Notes: generated from the sequence alone by a model not told the origin. DNA of 8,910 nucleotides from an uncultured Shinella sp. (GCA_946481465.1 CAMLOC010000098.1:1-8910); one strand, 5' to 3'. Counted from the first letter of the stretch, positions 1 through 6,492 are shown. Numbers and translations are program-made.

Positions 1-613
1 CGCCTTCGTGCCCGGCGCCATGCTGACCATGGCGATGGTGGTGAGTGCCGGCGGCATGCTGCGCGAATGGAACGAGGTCAACCGCAGCGACCTCACCTTC
101 GCGCTCACCGGGCGGCTGCTTGCCGCCGGGGCGGCGGCCTTCTGCCTCGGCCTCCTCACCCCCGCCGCCTTCTCGGCGGTGTTCGGCTTTGCCGTGCTCT
201 TCGCCGTCGGCCTCAGCCTCGTCGGCATGCGCATCGAGACGACGGAGGGCACGCTCTTCATCGCCGGTGCGATTTCCGGCTTCATGGGCACGCTGACCTC
301 GATCGGCGCGCCGCCCATGGCCATGGTCTACCAGAATGCCGGCGGCGCGCGCATGCGTGCCACGCTCAACGCCTTCTTCGTCGCCGGCAGCATCATCTCC
401 ATCGTGGCGCTGGTCGCCACGGGGTCCTATGGCCTTGCCGACCTTGCGCTTGCCGCCACCATGCTGCCCTTCGCCTTTGCCGGCTTCCTGCTGTCGGGCT
501 GGGGGCGGCGGCTGGTCGATCGCGGGCAGGTCAAGACGGTGGTGCTCGTCGTCTCCACGGCCTCGGGCCTCGTCCTGCTCGCCCGCGCCTTGCCACAGGG
601 ATTGTTCTCATGA
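1..613 (+). CDS. TauE/SafE (TSUP) family membrane transporter, C-terminal part
   Basis: The reading frame is already open at the first base and ends with TGA at 611-613, so the true start lies outside the window. About 203 residues are visible against roughly 250 for the family, so perhaps 45-60 N-terminal residues are missing. The protein is strongly hydrophobic, with about five or six membrane-spanning stretches separated by short basic loops. A glycine-rich stretch at bases 266-335 (residues AISGFMGTLTSIGAPPMAM) resembles the conserved second half-repeat of TauE/SafE (TSUP) proteins. These are inner-membrane carriers, some of which export sulfite or organosulfonates; for most the substrate is unknown. 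The stop overlaps the next start by 4 bases (ATGA), so the two genes are probably co-transcribed and translationally coupled. Family assignment is fairly secure; substrate is not. Confidence 0.82.
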   Translation, partial: AFVPGAMLTMAMVVSAGGMLREWNEVNRSDLTFALTGRLLAAGAAAFCLGLLTPAAFSAVFGFAVLFAVGLSLVGMRIETTEGTLFIAGAISGFMGTLTSIGAPPMAMVYQNAGGARMRATLNAFFVAGSIISIVALVATGSYGLADLALAATMLPFAFAGFLLSGWGRRLVDRGQVKTVVLVVSTASGLVLLARALPQGLFS

Positions 614-1368
614 CGCCTTCGCCCTCCATCCTCATTACCGGCGCCGGCAGCGGCATCGGCGCGGCCATCGCCCGGGCCGTCGCGCTGCCCGGTGCGCGGC
701 TGCTGCTGCATACGGGTCGCAATGCGGAGGGTCTGGAGGCGATCGCCGCCGAGGCGCGGGAGAAGGGCGCCGTCGTCGCGACCGAACTCGGCGACCTTGC
801 CGAGAAGGATACGGCGCGCCGGCTCGTTGCGCGGGCGCGGGCGGAATTCGGCCGGCTCGACCAGATCGTCTCCAATGCGGGCCGGGCCCAGCGTGTCGCC
901 TTCGGCGAGCTGACGGAGGCGGATATCGAAAATGCCTTTGCGGCGATGCCGCTCGCCTTCTTCAGGCTGGTCGATGCGGCGCTTGCCGACCTCAAGGCCT
1001 CGCCCGCAGGGCGGGTCGTCGCCATGAGCTCCTTCGTCGCCCATGGCTTCGGCACGAACGGCATGCATTTTCCCGCTTCCGGCGCGGCCAAGGCGGCGCT
1101 GGAGGCGCTGGCGAAATCGCTGGCGGTGCAACTGGCGCCCGACGGCGTGACCGTCAATTGCGTCGCCCCCGGCTTCACGCGCAAGGACGGCGGCGGCCAC
1201 GCCGCGACGTCCTCGGCCGCGATGGACAGCGCCCGCGCCGTGACGCCGAACGGCCGCCTCGGCGAACCGGCGGACGTTGCCGCCGTGGTCGCCTTCCTGC
1301 TTTCCCCTGCCGCCGGCCACATGACGGGCCAGACCCTGCATGTCGACGGTGGCCTGCTCCTGCCCTGA
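610..1368 (+). CDS. Atypical SDR-family oxidoreductase lacking the catalytic Tyr
   Basis: This 252-residue protein has the single-domain length of classical short-chain dehydrogenases. The ATG at 610 is chosen because an AGGGA lies about 8 bases upstream, it forms an ATGA overlap with the transporter gene, and the protein then starts just before the first beta strand. Visible motifs are the nucleotide-binding TGAGSGIG (residues 10-17), NAG (89-91), the strand-5 serines S140/S141, CVAPGFTRKD (184-193), and the C-terminal MTGQTLHVDGG. The active site is odd. Where classical members have Tyr-x3-Lys, this protein reads SGAAK (157-161), so Lys is kept but Tyr is Ser. The usual helix-4 Asn (as in VNL) appears to be Pro in MPL (113-115). 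It may use an altered mechanism, bind cofactor without redox chemistry, or recruit another residue. The fold call is firm; the reaction is unknown. Confidence 0.88.
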   Translation: MTPSPSILITGAGSGIGAAIARAVALPGARLLLHTGRNAEGLEAIAAEAREKGAVVATELGDLAEKDTARRLVARARAEFGRLDQIVSNAGRAQRVAFGELTEADIENAFAAMPLAFFRLVDAALADLKASPAGRVVAMSSFVAHGFGTNGMHFPASGAAKAALEALAKSLAVQLAPDGVTVNCVAPGFTRKDGGGHAATSSAAMDSARAVTPNGRLGEPADVAAVVAFLLSPAAGHMTGQTLHVDGGLLLP

Positions 1369-1386
1369 GGCGTGTCGCGGTCCGAT

Positions 1387-2178
1387 CTACCGCCTGAGAT
1401 CAGCCCCTTCGAGCAGACGAAGGGCGCTTGCGTGAAGCGCCGCATCGCCGGCCGCGACGACGCAGCCCTTCCAGGCAAGGTCGAGCGGGCCGCCCTGCCA
1501 GTCCGTGACGATGCCGCCCGCGCCTTCGATGACGGCGGTGGGCGCGAAGAGGTCGTAGGCGTCGAACCCGGCATCGACGGCGAGGTCCGTGCGTCCGCGC
1601 GCAAGGCAGGCATAGCTGTAGCAGCTGCCGCCGTACTGGGTGAACTGCACCGCATTGTCGAGACGCGCGAACGGCGCGCGGTCGGCCTCGGGAATGAAAC
1701 GGGGGTTGGACGAGGTCATGTAGGCATCGGCAAGCGCCGTGCCCTTGCGGCAGCGGATCGGCTTGCCGTTATGCCATGCGCCCTTGCCGGAAATGCCGGT
1801 GAGACGTTCGCCCGTTGCCGGCAGGTCGATGACGCCGAGCAGCGGCTTGCCGCCGTGCGCGAGCGAAATCAGCGTGCCATAGACGGGAATGCCGGCGACC
1901 CAGGCCGCCGTGCCGTCTATCGGGTCGAGCACCCAGACGAATTCGGCATCGAGCCGCTCGCTGCCATGTTCCTCGCCCATGATGCCGTGATCGGGGAAGG
2001 CGGCACGGATCTGCTCGCGCAGCCTCGCCTCGACAGCGCGGTCGGTGGCGGTGACGAAGCTCGCATCCTGCTTCAGGTCGACACGCGGCGCCTCCTGCGC
2101 CGCGGCCAGCAGCAGGGCGCGGGAGCTGTCGGCGATTTTTTCGGCGAAGGCGAGAAAGGTTTCGGTTCTGTCGGTCAT
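1387..2178 (-). CDS. Inositol-monophosphatase-family phosphatase, histidinol-phosphatase (HisN)-like
   Basis: The 263-residue product belongs to the Mg-dependent, Li-sensitive phosphatase superfamily and has a typical family length. Metal-binding motifs are in order: GEE (68-70), DPIDGT (85-90), and YD at 208-209 where the family usually has WD, followed by the conserved EGAGGIVTDWQG stretch (218-229). The block with GGSCYSYACLARGRTDLAVD (183-202) and the Tyr-Asp variant resemble HisN-type histidinol-phosphatases more than inositol or fructose bisphosphatases. The ATG at 2178 has GAG 7 bases upstream. A TTG at 2190 would add four residues and overlap the ATPase stop, but is less convincing. 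The gene lies 8 bases downstream of the ABC ATPase gene, as the last member of that operon, so its substrate is probably linked to the imported compound. Its stop is 18 bases from the convergent SDR stop. The superfamily is secure; substrate specificity is an inference. Confidence 0.87.
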   Translation of the reverse strand: MTDRTETFLAFAEKIADSSRALLLAAAQEAPRVDLKQDASFVTATDRAVEARLREQIRAAFPDHGIMGEEHGSERLDAEFVWVLDPIDGTAAWVAGIPVYGTLISLAHGGKPLLGVIDLPATGERLTGISGKGAWHNGKPIRCRKGTALADAYMTSSNPRFIPEADRAPFARLDNAVQFTQYGGSCYSYACLARGRTDLAVDAGFDAYDLFAPTAVIEGAGGIVTDWQGGPLDLAWKGCVVAAGDAALHASALRLLEGADLRR

Positions 2179-2186
2179 GGCTTTTC

Positions 2187-2924
2187 TCAATGCGCGAGGA
2201 TCTGTCCGAGGAAGATGCGGGCACGCTCGGATTTGGGGGCTGCGAAGAATTCGGCGGGGGTGGAGACTTCGACGATTTCGCCGCGGTCCATGAAGACGAT
2301 GCGGTCGGCGACGGAACGGGCAAAGCCCATCTCGTGCGTCACGCAGACCATCGTCATGCCCTCGCGGGCAAGGTCGGTCATGACGTCGAGCACTTCGGAG
2401 ATCATTTCCGGGTCGAGCGCGGAGGTCGGCTCGTCGAAGAGCATCACTTCCGGGTTCATGCAGAGCGCGCGGGCGATCGCCACGCGCTGCTGCTGGCCGC
2501 CGGAAAGCTGCGAGGGGTATTTGTGCGCCTGGTCGGGAATGCGAACGCGGGTGAGGTACTTCATGGCAACAGCTTCGGCCTCTGCCGTCGCCATCCTGCG
2601 CACCAGCCGGGGGGCGAGCGTCAGGTTCTCCAGCACCGTCATGTGCGGAAAGAGGTTGAAGTTCTGGAACACCATGCCGACCTCGCGGCGCACGAGGTCG
2701 ATCTTCTTCTCGTCGTCGGTCAGCTCCTCGCCGCCGACGACGATCCGGCCGCCGTCGTGCTCCTCCAGCCGGTTGATGCAGCGGATCATGGTCGATTTTC
2801 CCGAGCCCGAGGGGCCGCAGACCACGACCTTCTCTCCTTTGGCGATCGTGAGATCGACGTCCTTCAGCGCATGATAGGTGCCGTAGAACTTGTTCATCTT
2901 CTCGAGGACAATGATATCGGCCAT
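2187..2924 (-). CDS. Polar amino acid ABC transporter, ATP-binding subunit (GlnQ/HisP type)
   Basis: This 245-residue cytoplasmic ATPase drives uptake by the adjacent permeases. All the hallmarks are intact: Walker [10 protein letters not shown] (37-45), Q-loop Gln87 in FQNFNLFPH, signature LSGGQQQR (140-147), Walker B MLFDEP (161-166) with catalytic Glu165, D-loop SALD (168-171), and switch His197 in THEMG. Length and the close spacing of these motifs match the polar amino acid uptake (PAAT) group, such as GlnQ, HisP and AapP. The start at 2924 shares one base with the permease stop (TGATG), which argues for translational coupling. The same frame is open further upstream, but that part is antiparallel noise over the permease gene and carries no ATPase sequence. 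An intact, functional subunit is expected. Confidence 0.97.
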   Translation of the reverse strand: MADIIVLEKMNKFYGTYHALKDVDLTIAKGEKVVVCGPSGSGKSTMIRCINRLEEHDGGRIVVGGEELTDDEKKIDLVRREVGMVFQNFNLFPHMTVLENLTLAPRLVRRMATAEAEAVAMKYLTRVRIPDQAHKYPSQLSGGQQQRVAIARALCMNPEVMLFDEPTSALDPEMISEVLDVMTDLAREGMTMVCVTHEMGFARSVADRIVFMDRGEIVEVSTPAEFFAAPKSERARIFLGQILAH

Positions 2925-3616
2925 CAGGTCTTTCTCACATGGCGGTTCGCGGCGGTCTCGATCAGCGTGAAGCCGGTCTGGATGATCCAGACGAGCACGA
3001 GATAGATGATCGTCGCGGCAATGAAGATCTCGTAGGGGGCGAAGGTGTCGGCGACGATGGTGCGGGCGACGCCCGTCATCTCCATCAGCGTGACGGTGGA
3101 GGCGAGCGCGGTCGACTTCAGCATCGAGACGATCTCGTTGCTGTAGGCCGGCAGGGCGAGGCGCACGGCGAGCGGCGCGGTGATGCGGCTGGCGCGCTGG
3201 AACTTGTTCAGGCCGAGCGCCTTGCCCGCCTCGATGAGCCCCTTGTCGACGCCGAGCACGCCGCCGCGCAGGATTTCCGAAACATAGGCGCCGGTGTTGA
3301 GCGACAGCGCTATGACCGAGCACCAGTAGGGCTCGCGCAGGATCGGCCAGAGGACGCTCTGGCGGATGAAGCCGAATTGCGGCAGGCCGTGATAGATGAC
3401 GAAGAGCTGCACGAGCAGCGGCGTGCCGCGGAAGAAGTAGATATAGGCCTTGGCCGGCCAGGAGAGCCATGCCCGCCGCGACAATCGCATCAGGAGGATG
3501 CCGACGGCAAGGATCAGGCCGAACAGGGTGGAGACCGCGAGCAGGTTGAGGGTCAGGCCGAGGCCCTGCAGGATTTTCGGCAGGCTGGAGGCGATCAGCG
3601 AGAAGTCGAAGCTCAT
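2924..3616 (-). CDS. Polar amino acid ABC transporter permease (HisM-like)
   Basis: The 230-residue inner-membrane protein has hydrophobic spans at roughly residues 20-44, 56-76, 96-113 and 195-217. The ATPase-docking EAA loop begins at Glu129 ([12 protein letters not shown]) and continues to about residue 150. The conserved [10 protein letters not shown] (61-70), [11 protein letters not shown] (116-126) and LPAYSNE (155-161) stretches are typical of HisM/ArtM-type permeases of the polar amino acid group. Its start overlaps the previous permease gene by 4 bases (ATGA), with AGAGG 6 bases upstream inside that gene. Its stop shares a base with the ATPase start. It presumably forms a heterodimer with the neighbouring HisQ-like subunit. 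Nothing in it looks broken. Confidence 0.96.
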   Translation of the reverse strand: MSFDFSLIASSLPKILQGLGLTLNLLAVSTLFGLILAVGILLMRLSRRAWLSWPAKAYIYFFRGTPLLVQLFVIYHGLPQFGFIRQSVLWPILREPYWCSVIALSLNTGAYVSEILRGGVLGVDKGLIEAGKALGLNKFQRASRITAPLAVRLALPAYSNEIVSMLKSTALASTVTLMEMTGVARTIVADTFAPYEIFIAATIIYLVLVWIIQTGFTLIETAANRHVRKT

Positions 3617-4308
3617 CGGGCACCTCTGAGATGGCGGTTCGCGCGCTGCTCCAGCCTGCCGACGGCCAGCGTGATCACCGTGGTCATCGCCAGGTAGATC
3701 AGGGCGACGGTCATGTAGAGCAGGAAGGGACGGTGGATGAGCGAGTTGGCCATCTTGGCGACGAAGAGGATTTCCTCAAGGCCGATGATCGAGACCAGCG
3801 CGGTATCCTTCATGATGGACAGCATGTGGTTGCCGAAGTTCGGCAGGGCGAGCCGCCACATCTGCGGCAGGCGCACATAGCGGAAGATCTGGTGGCGCTT
3901 GAGGCTGAGGGCCCGCGCCGCCTCGACCTGTCCGCGGTCGACGCCGAGAAAGGCGCCGCGGAAGGTCTCCGTCATATAGGCGCCGACGATCAGGCCGATG
4001 GCGATGGAGCCTGCCCAGAACGGCGGCAGGTCGATGAACTTCACCGAGGGGTCGACGAACTGGACCAGTTTGGTGAGCGCGATCGCCATGCCGAAATAGA
4101 AGAGCAGCAGCACGAGCAGTTCCGGCGCGCCGCGGAACACGACCGTGTAGGCCTGGGCGATGCCACGCAGGATGCGGCTCTTGGAAAGCTTCGCCGAGGC
4201 GCCGATGAGGCCGCAGACGACCGCGATCACCAGGGACACCAAGAAGACCTGCAGCACCGTCATCAGGCCGAAGAAGAAATCGTCCCACCAGCCGTCGAGT
4301 AGCGACAT
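3613..4308 (-). CDS. Polar amino acid ABC transporter permease (HisQ-like)
   Basis: This 231-residue protein is the second inner-membrane subunit. Hydrophobic spans lie near residues 12-37, 60-80, 97-112 and 194-216. The EAA loop starts at Glu129 ([12 protein letters not shown]), and [15 protein letters not shown] (56-70) and [12 protein letters not shown] (116-127) match HisQ-type permeases. The ATG at 4308 has a strong GGAGG exactly 7 bases upstream. This independent ribosome site follows the hairpin that separates the gene from the binding-protein gene. Together with the HisM-like protein it should form the translocation pore. The order binding protein, HisQ, HisM, ATPase is the same as in the enterobacterial hisJQMP operon. 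Confidence 0.96.
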   Translation of the reverse strand: MSLLDGWWDDFFFGLMTVLQVFLVSLVIAVVCGLIGASAKLSKSRILRGIAQAYTVVFRGAPELLVLLLFYFGMAIALTKLVQFVDPSVKFIDLPPFWAGSIAIGLIVGAYMTETFRGAFLGVDRGQVEAARALSLKRHQIFRYVRLPQMWRLALPNFGNHMLSIMKDTALVSIIGLEEILFVAKMANSLIHRPFLLYMTVALIYLAMTTVITLAVGRLEQRANRHLRGAR

Positions 4309-4315
4309 GGCGATA

Positions 4316-4320
4316 CCTCC
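4316..4320 (-). promoter_or_regulatory. Strong ribosome binding site of the HisQ-like permease
   Basis: The - strand reads GGAGG, 7 bases before the ATG at 4308. It is a near-consensus Shine-Dalgarno site. It fixes the permease start and allows independent initiation after the intercistronic hairpin. Confidence 0.75.
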
Positions 4321-4336
4321 ATAATCTCATGCGGAT

Positions 4337-4362
4337 CGGGCGCCGCGTGTGCGCGGCGCCCG
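4337..4362 (-). promoter_or_regulatory. Intercistronic GC-rich hairpin between binding protein and permease genes
   Basis: The - strand reads CGGGCGCCGCG, then CACA, then CGCGGCGCCCG: a perfect 11-bp stem with a 4-base loop. It begins 10 bases after the binding-protein stop and ends 28 bases before the permease ATG. No T-run follows, so it does not look like a complete intrinsic terminator. By analogy with the hairpins between hisJ and hisQ, it probably stabilises the upstream binding-protein mRNA against 3' decay or partly attenuates read-through, giving more binding protein than membrane subunits. The structure is seen directly; the role is inferred. Confidence 0.75.
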
Positions 4363-4372
4363 GAGGCGATGC

Positions 4373-5185
4373 TTACTGGCCGACGCCCTCCCAGTTTTCC
4401 GGCTGGATGGAGAAGGGGAAGTATTTCAGGCTGTACTTTTCCAGCGAGCCGTCCTTGATCATGTCCTCCAGCGCCTTGTCGATCTTGGCGAGCAGTTCGT
4501 CATTGCCCTTGCGCAGGCCGACGCCCACGCCCGGGCCGAAATATTCGACCTCGTCGATCGCCGGCGAGACGAATTCGAAGCCCGCGCCGTTCTCCTTGCT
4601 GAGGAAGTCGAGATAGGCCTTCATCGGGTTGGTGATGGCGATGTCGACGCGGCCGTTCTGCAGGTCGAGCAGCATGGGCTGGGCGCCGTCATAGAGCACG
4701 ACTTCCGCGCCCGGCAGCGTGGCTTCCACCCATTTCGCATAGGTCGAGGCCCGCTCCACGCCGAAGCGCAGGCCGCTGAAGGCGTCGGGGATCGGCTTGC
4801 CGTCGGCATCGAAGAGCTTCAGGCCGGCATCCTTCGAACCCAGGATGCGGCCAAGCGAGACGCGATAGGGCACGGAGAAATCGATCTTCTGCTTGCGCTC
4901 CTCGGTGATCGACATGGAAGCGACGATGAGGTCGAACTTGTTGGCGAGCAGTGCCGGCAGCATGCCGTCCCATTCCTGGCAGACATAGTCGAGCTCGACG
5001 CCGATGCGCTCGGCGATACCCTTGGCGACATCGACGTCATAGCCCGCCATCTCGCCCTCGGGGGTGCGGTAGTTGAAGGGCGCATAGGTGCACTCCATGC
5101 CGACGCGCAGGGTTTCGGCATGGACAGGCGTGGCGGCCGCCAGGCCGACGATTGCGGCAGACAACAGACCGGTCATCAATTTCAT
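4373..5185 (-). CDS. Periplasmic amino-acid-type substrate-binding protein (HisJ/LAO class)
   Basis: The 270-residue precursor has a classic signal peptide: MKL, a hydrophobic core to about residue 19, and a likely cleavage after VHA (21-23). The mature part is a type II periplasmic binding fold of the HisJ/LAO/GlnH cluster. Recognisable stretches are CTYAPFNYR (32-40), GYDVDVAKGIAERIG (48-62), WDGMLPALLANKFD (72-85), SMSITEER (90-97) and EYFGPGVGVGLRKGNDEL (214-231). By eye against HisJ, the carboxylate-binding Arg77 corresponds to Arg97 and Tyr14 to Tyr34. The alpha-amino-binding Asp161 appears to be Asn186 and Asp11 appears to be Glu31. Cys32 and Cys69 are the only cysteines of the mature protein and could form a disulfide. 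The ATG at 5185 is chosen for the signal peptide and the AGGGGA 5 bases upstream; the frame is open further upstream but without signal sequence. It captures the ligand for the adjacent transporter; the ligand is unknown. Confidence 0.95.
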   Translation of the reverse strand: MKLMTGLLSAAIVGLAAATPVHAETLRVGMECTYAPFNYRTPEGEMAGYDVDVAKGIAERIGVELDYVCQEWDGMLPALLANKFDLIVASMSITEERKQKIDFSVPYRVSLGRILGSKDAGLKLFDADGKPIPDAFSGLRFGVERASTYAKWVEATLPGAEVVLYDGAQPMLLDLQNGRVDIAITNPMKAYLDFLSKENGAGFEFVSPAIDEVEYFGPGVGVGLRKGNDELLAKIDKALEDMIKDGSLEKYSLKYFPFSIQPENWEGVGQ

Positions 5186-5190
5186 GGCAT

Positions 5191-5196
5191 TCCCCT
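5191..5196 (-). promoter_or_regulatory. Ribosome binding site deciding the binding-protein start
   Basis: The - strand reads AGGGGA, 5 bases before the ATG at 5185. It supports that start over longer in-frame alternatives reaching back to 5302, which would also place the signal peptide internally. Confidence 0.7.
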
Positions 5197-5272
5197 TTTT
5201 CGTTTGGTCAGGCTTGTGACGGTCCTCACTCCGTCGAGGGGAGAACGATGCGCCGCAAGGAAGGGAGAGGAA

Positions 5273-5315
5273 ATCCACCCAGGGGATGATGGCCGCCATC
5301 ACCCTCGGGGTGGAT
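5273..5315. promoter_or_regulatory. 43-base imperfect palindrome, candidate operator or leader hairpin
   Basis: The two 21-base arms are centred on base 5294, and 18 of 21 positions pair. The outer 8 bp (ATCCACCC / GGGTGGAT) and inner 7 bp (TGATGGC / GCCATCA) are perfect; mismatches fall only at arm positions 9, 11 and 14. The dyad sits 56 bases before the aminotransferase ATG and 87 bases before the binding-protein ATG, in the middle of the divergent region. It could bind a dimeric or tetrameric regulator, for instance the LuxR-type protein encoded nearby, or fold as a hairpin in a 5' leader. The symmetry is seen directly; the function is inferred. Confidence 0.65.
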
Positions 5316-5360
5316 GGAATGTGGCGGGCGGTTGATCTAGCCCTTTGTCATGCAGGCCAG

Positions 5361-5365
5361 AGGAG
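5361..5365 (+). promoter_or_regulatory. Ribosome binding site of the class I/II aminotransferase
   Basis: AGGAG lies 6 bases before the ATG at 5372. It favours this start over an upstream in-frame alternative at 5345, which has no comparable site. Confidence 0.75.
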
Positions 5366-5371
5366 AGTCCC

Positions 5372-6484
5372 ATGAAATATGTCCGCATGCCCATCGAACT
5401 GGAATCGCCCGAACAGCTCGGCTACGACACGATCCGCTACAATCTCTCGGAAAGCTCGGTTGCGGACCGCCGCCTCGGCGAACTGAACCTCAGGCTGGAC
5501 GATATCCTGCTGTGCTACGGCGACCATCGCGGCGCACCCGACCTGCGCGGCCTGATCGCCCGCACCGGGGAAGGCCTTGCGGCTGACGACGTGCTCGTCA
5601 CCGCGGGCGCGGCGGGCGCGCTCTTCATCGTCGCGACGTCGATGTTGCAACCTGCCGACCACATCGTCGTGGTGCGGCCGAACTATGCGACGAACCTCGA
5701 AACGCCGCGCACCATCGGCGCGCAGATGAGCATCGTCGACCTGACCTTCGAAACCGGCTACCGCCTCGATCTCGATGCGATCGAGGCGGCGATCCGGCCG
5801 GAGACGAAGTATGTCTCCGTTACCTATCCGCACAATCCGACGGGCGTGATGATCTCCGAGAGCGAGATGAAGGCGCTGGTGGCGCTGGTCGAGCGCAAGG
5901 GCACGCGCCTGCTCTTCGACGAGACCTATCGCGAGATGACCGCGGGCGCGATGCTGCCGGTCGCGGCCAGCCTGTCGGATCGGGTGATCAGCGTTTCCTC
6001 GCTTTCCAAGACCTACGGGATCCCCGGCATCCGCATCGGCTGGCTGATCACCCGCGATGCCGAGCTGATGGAAACGTTCCTCGCCGCCCGCGAGCAGATC
6101 GGCATTTCCGGCAGCACGGTGGACGAATACATCGCCTATGTCGCGCTCAGCCAGCGTGACCAGTGGCTCGCCTTCAACAATGCCCGTATCGCCAGCGCCT
6201 TCGCCATCGTGAAGGACTGGATCGCCTCCGAACCGCTCGTCGAGTGGGTCGAGCCGTCGGGCGGCTGCGTCTGTTTCCCGCGCATCGTGCCTTCGGCGAA
6301 TGTCGATCTCGCCGGTTTCCACGAAAGCCTCTACAGCCGCCACCAGGCCTATGTCGGCCGCGGCCGCTGGTTCGAGCAGGACGACCGGCATTTCCGCATC
6401 GGCTATGCCTGGCCGACCGAGGACGAGCTGAGCAAGGGCCTCGCCGCTATCTCCGCCGCCATCCGCGAAAATCTCAAGGGCTGA
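5372..6484 (+). CDS. Class I/II PLP-dependent aminotransferase
   Basis: The 370-residue protein is a fold-type I PLP enzyme. Landmarks are HNPTG (154-158), the cofactor-ring Asp183 in FDETY, SSLSKTYG (209-216) with Lys213 as the likely Schiff-base lysine, Arg221 in GIRIGW for the phosphate, and Arg342 in HFRIGY as the likely substrate carboxylate anchor. The set is complete, so the enzyme should be active. The N-terminal NLSESSVADRRLGELNL (24-40) and CYGDHRGAPDLR (48-59) stretches remind me of PLP enzymes often annotated as capreomycidine-synthase-like. That subgroup guess is weak, and an ordinary amino acid aminotransferase or a HisC-like enzyme is equally possible. It is transcribed divergently from the amino acid transporter operon and ends at an intrinsic terminator. 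This suggests that it acts on the imported compound or on a product of it in the cytoplasm. Confidence 0.92.
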   Translation: MKYVRMPIELESPEQLGYDTIRYNLSESSVADRRLGELNLRLDDILLCYGDHRGAPDLRGLIARTGEGLAADDVLVTAGAAGALFIVATSMLQPADHIVVVRPNYATNLETPRTIGAQMSIVDLTFETGYRLDLDAIEAAIRPETKYVSVTYPHNPTGVMISESEMKALVALVERKGTRLLFDETYREMTAGAMLPVAASLSDRVISVSSLSKTYGIPGIRIGWLITRDAELMETFLAAREQIGISGSTVDEYIAYVALSQRDQWLAFNNARIASAFAIVKDWIASEPLVEWVEPSGGCVCFPRIVPSANVDLAGFHESLYSRHQAYVGRGRWFEQDDRHFRIGYAWPTEDELSKGLAAISAAIRENLKG

Positions 6485-6492
6485 ACGATATC

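Larger units (their letters stand above)
5186..5371. promoter_or_regulatory. Divergent promoter region
   Basis: These 186 non-coding bases separate the binding-protein gene (leftward) from the class I/II aminotransferase gene (rightward), so promoters for both must lie here or within the flanking genes. I could not find a convincing -35/-10 pair in either direction. TTGATC at 5332-5337 is a possible -35 element but has no credible partner. The prominent element is the long palindrome at 5273-5315, described separately. Shared control of the two divergent units is a reasonable inference. Confidence 0.6.

Noticed and set aside
67..609. Extension of the SDR frame upstream to base 67
   Set aside because: The extra 181 codons overlap the TauE/SafE gene and give an Arg/His-rich translation with no homology. 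The SDR fold begins right after the ATG at 610.
427..1655. Leftward open frames of about 300-375 codons opposite the SDR and transporter genes
   Set aside because: Their translations are rich in Arg, Ala, Ser and Gly with no motif, whereas the + strand encodes clear protein families.
1372..2874. Rightward 500-codon open frame across the phosphatase and ATPase genes
   Set aside because: It lies antisense to two genes with complete family motifs, its translation shows no recognisable domain, and such frames are common at high GC.
2925..3623. Extended N terminus of the ATPase frame back to 3623
   Set aside because: The added residues are Arg/Ala/Pro-rich and come from another frame of the permease gene. 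The ATPase fold starts at the ATG at 2924.
5186..5302. Extended N terminus of the binding protein back to 5302
   Set aside because: It would bury the signal peptide 39 residues inside the protein and run through the palindrome. The ATG at 5185 has a good ribosome site and a proper signal sequence.
5321..5336. Possible sigma-54 promoter (TGGCGGGCGGTTGAT) before the aminotransferase
   Set aside because: The -24 GG is present but the -12 GC is missing at the required spacing, so it does not fit the consensus.
5348..6391. Leftward 347-codon open frame opposite the aminotransferase
   Set aside because: It is a mirror of the aminotransferase gene with a low-complexity, Arg/Asp/Ala-rich translation and no domain.
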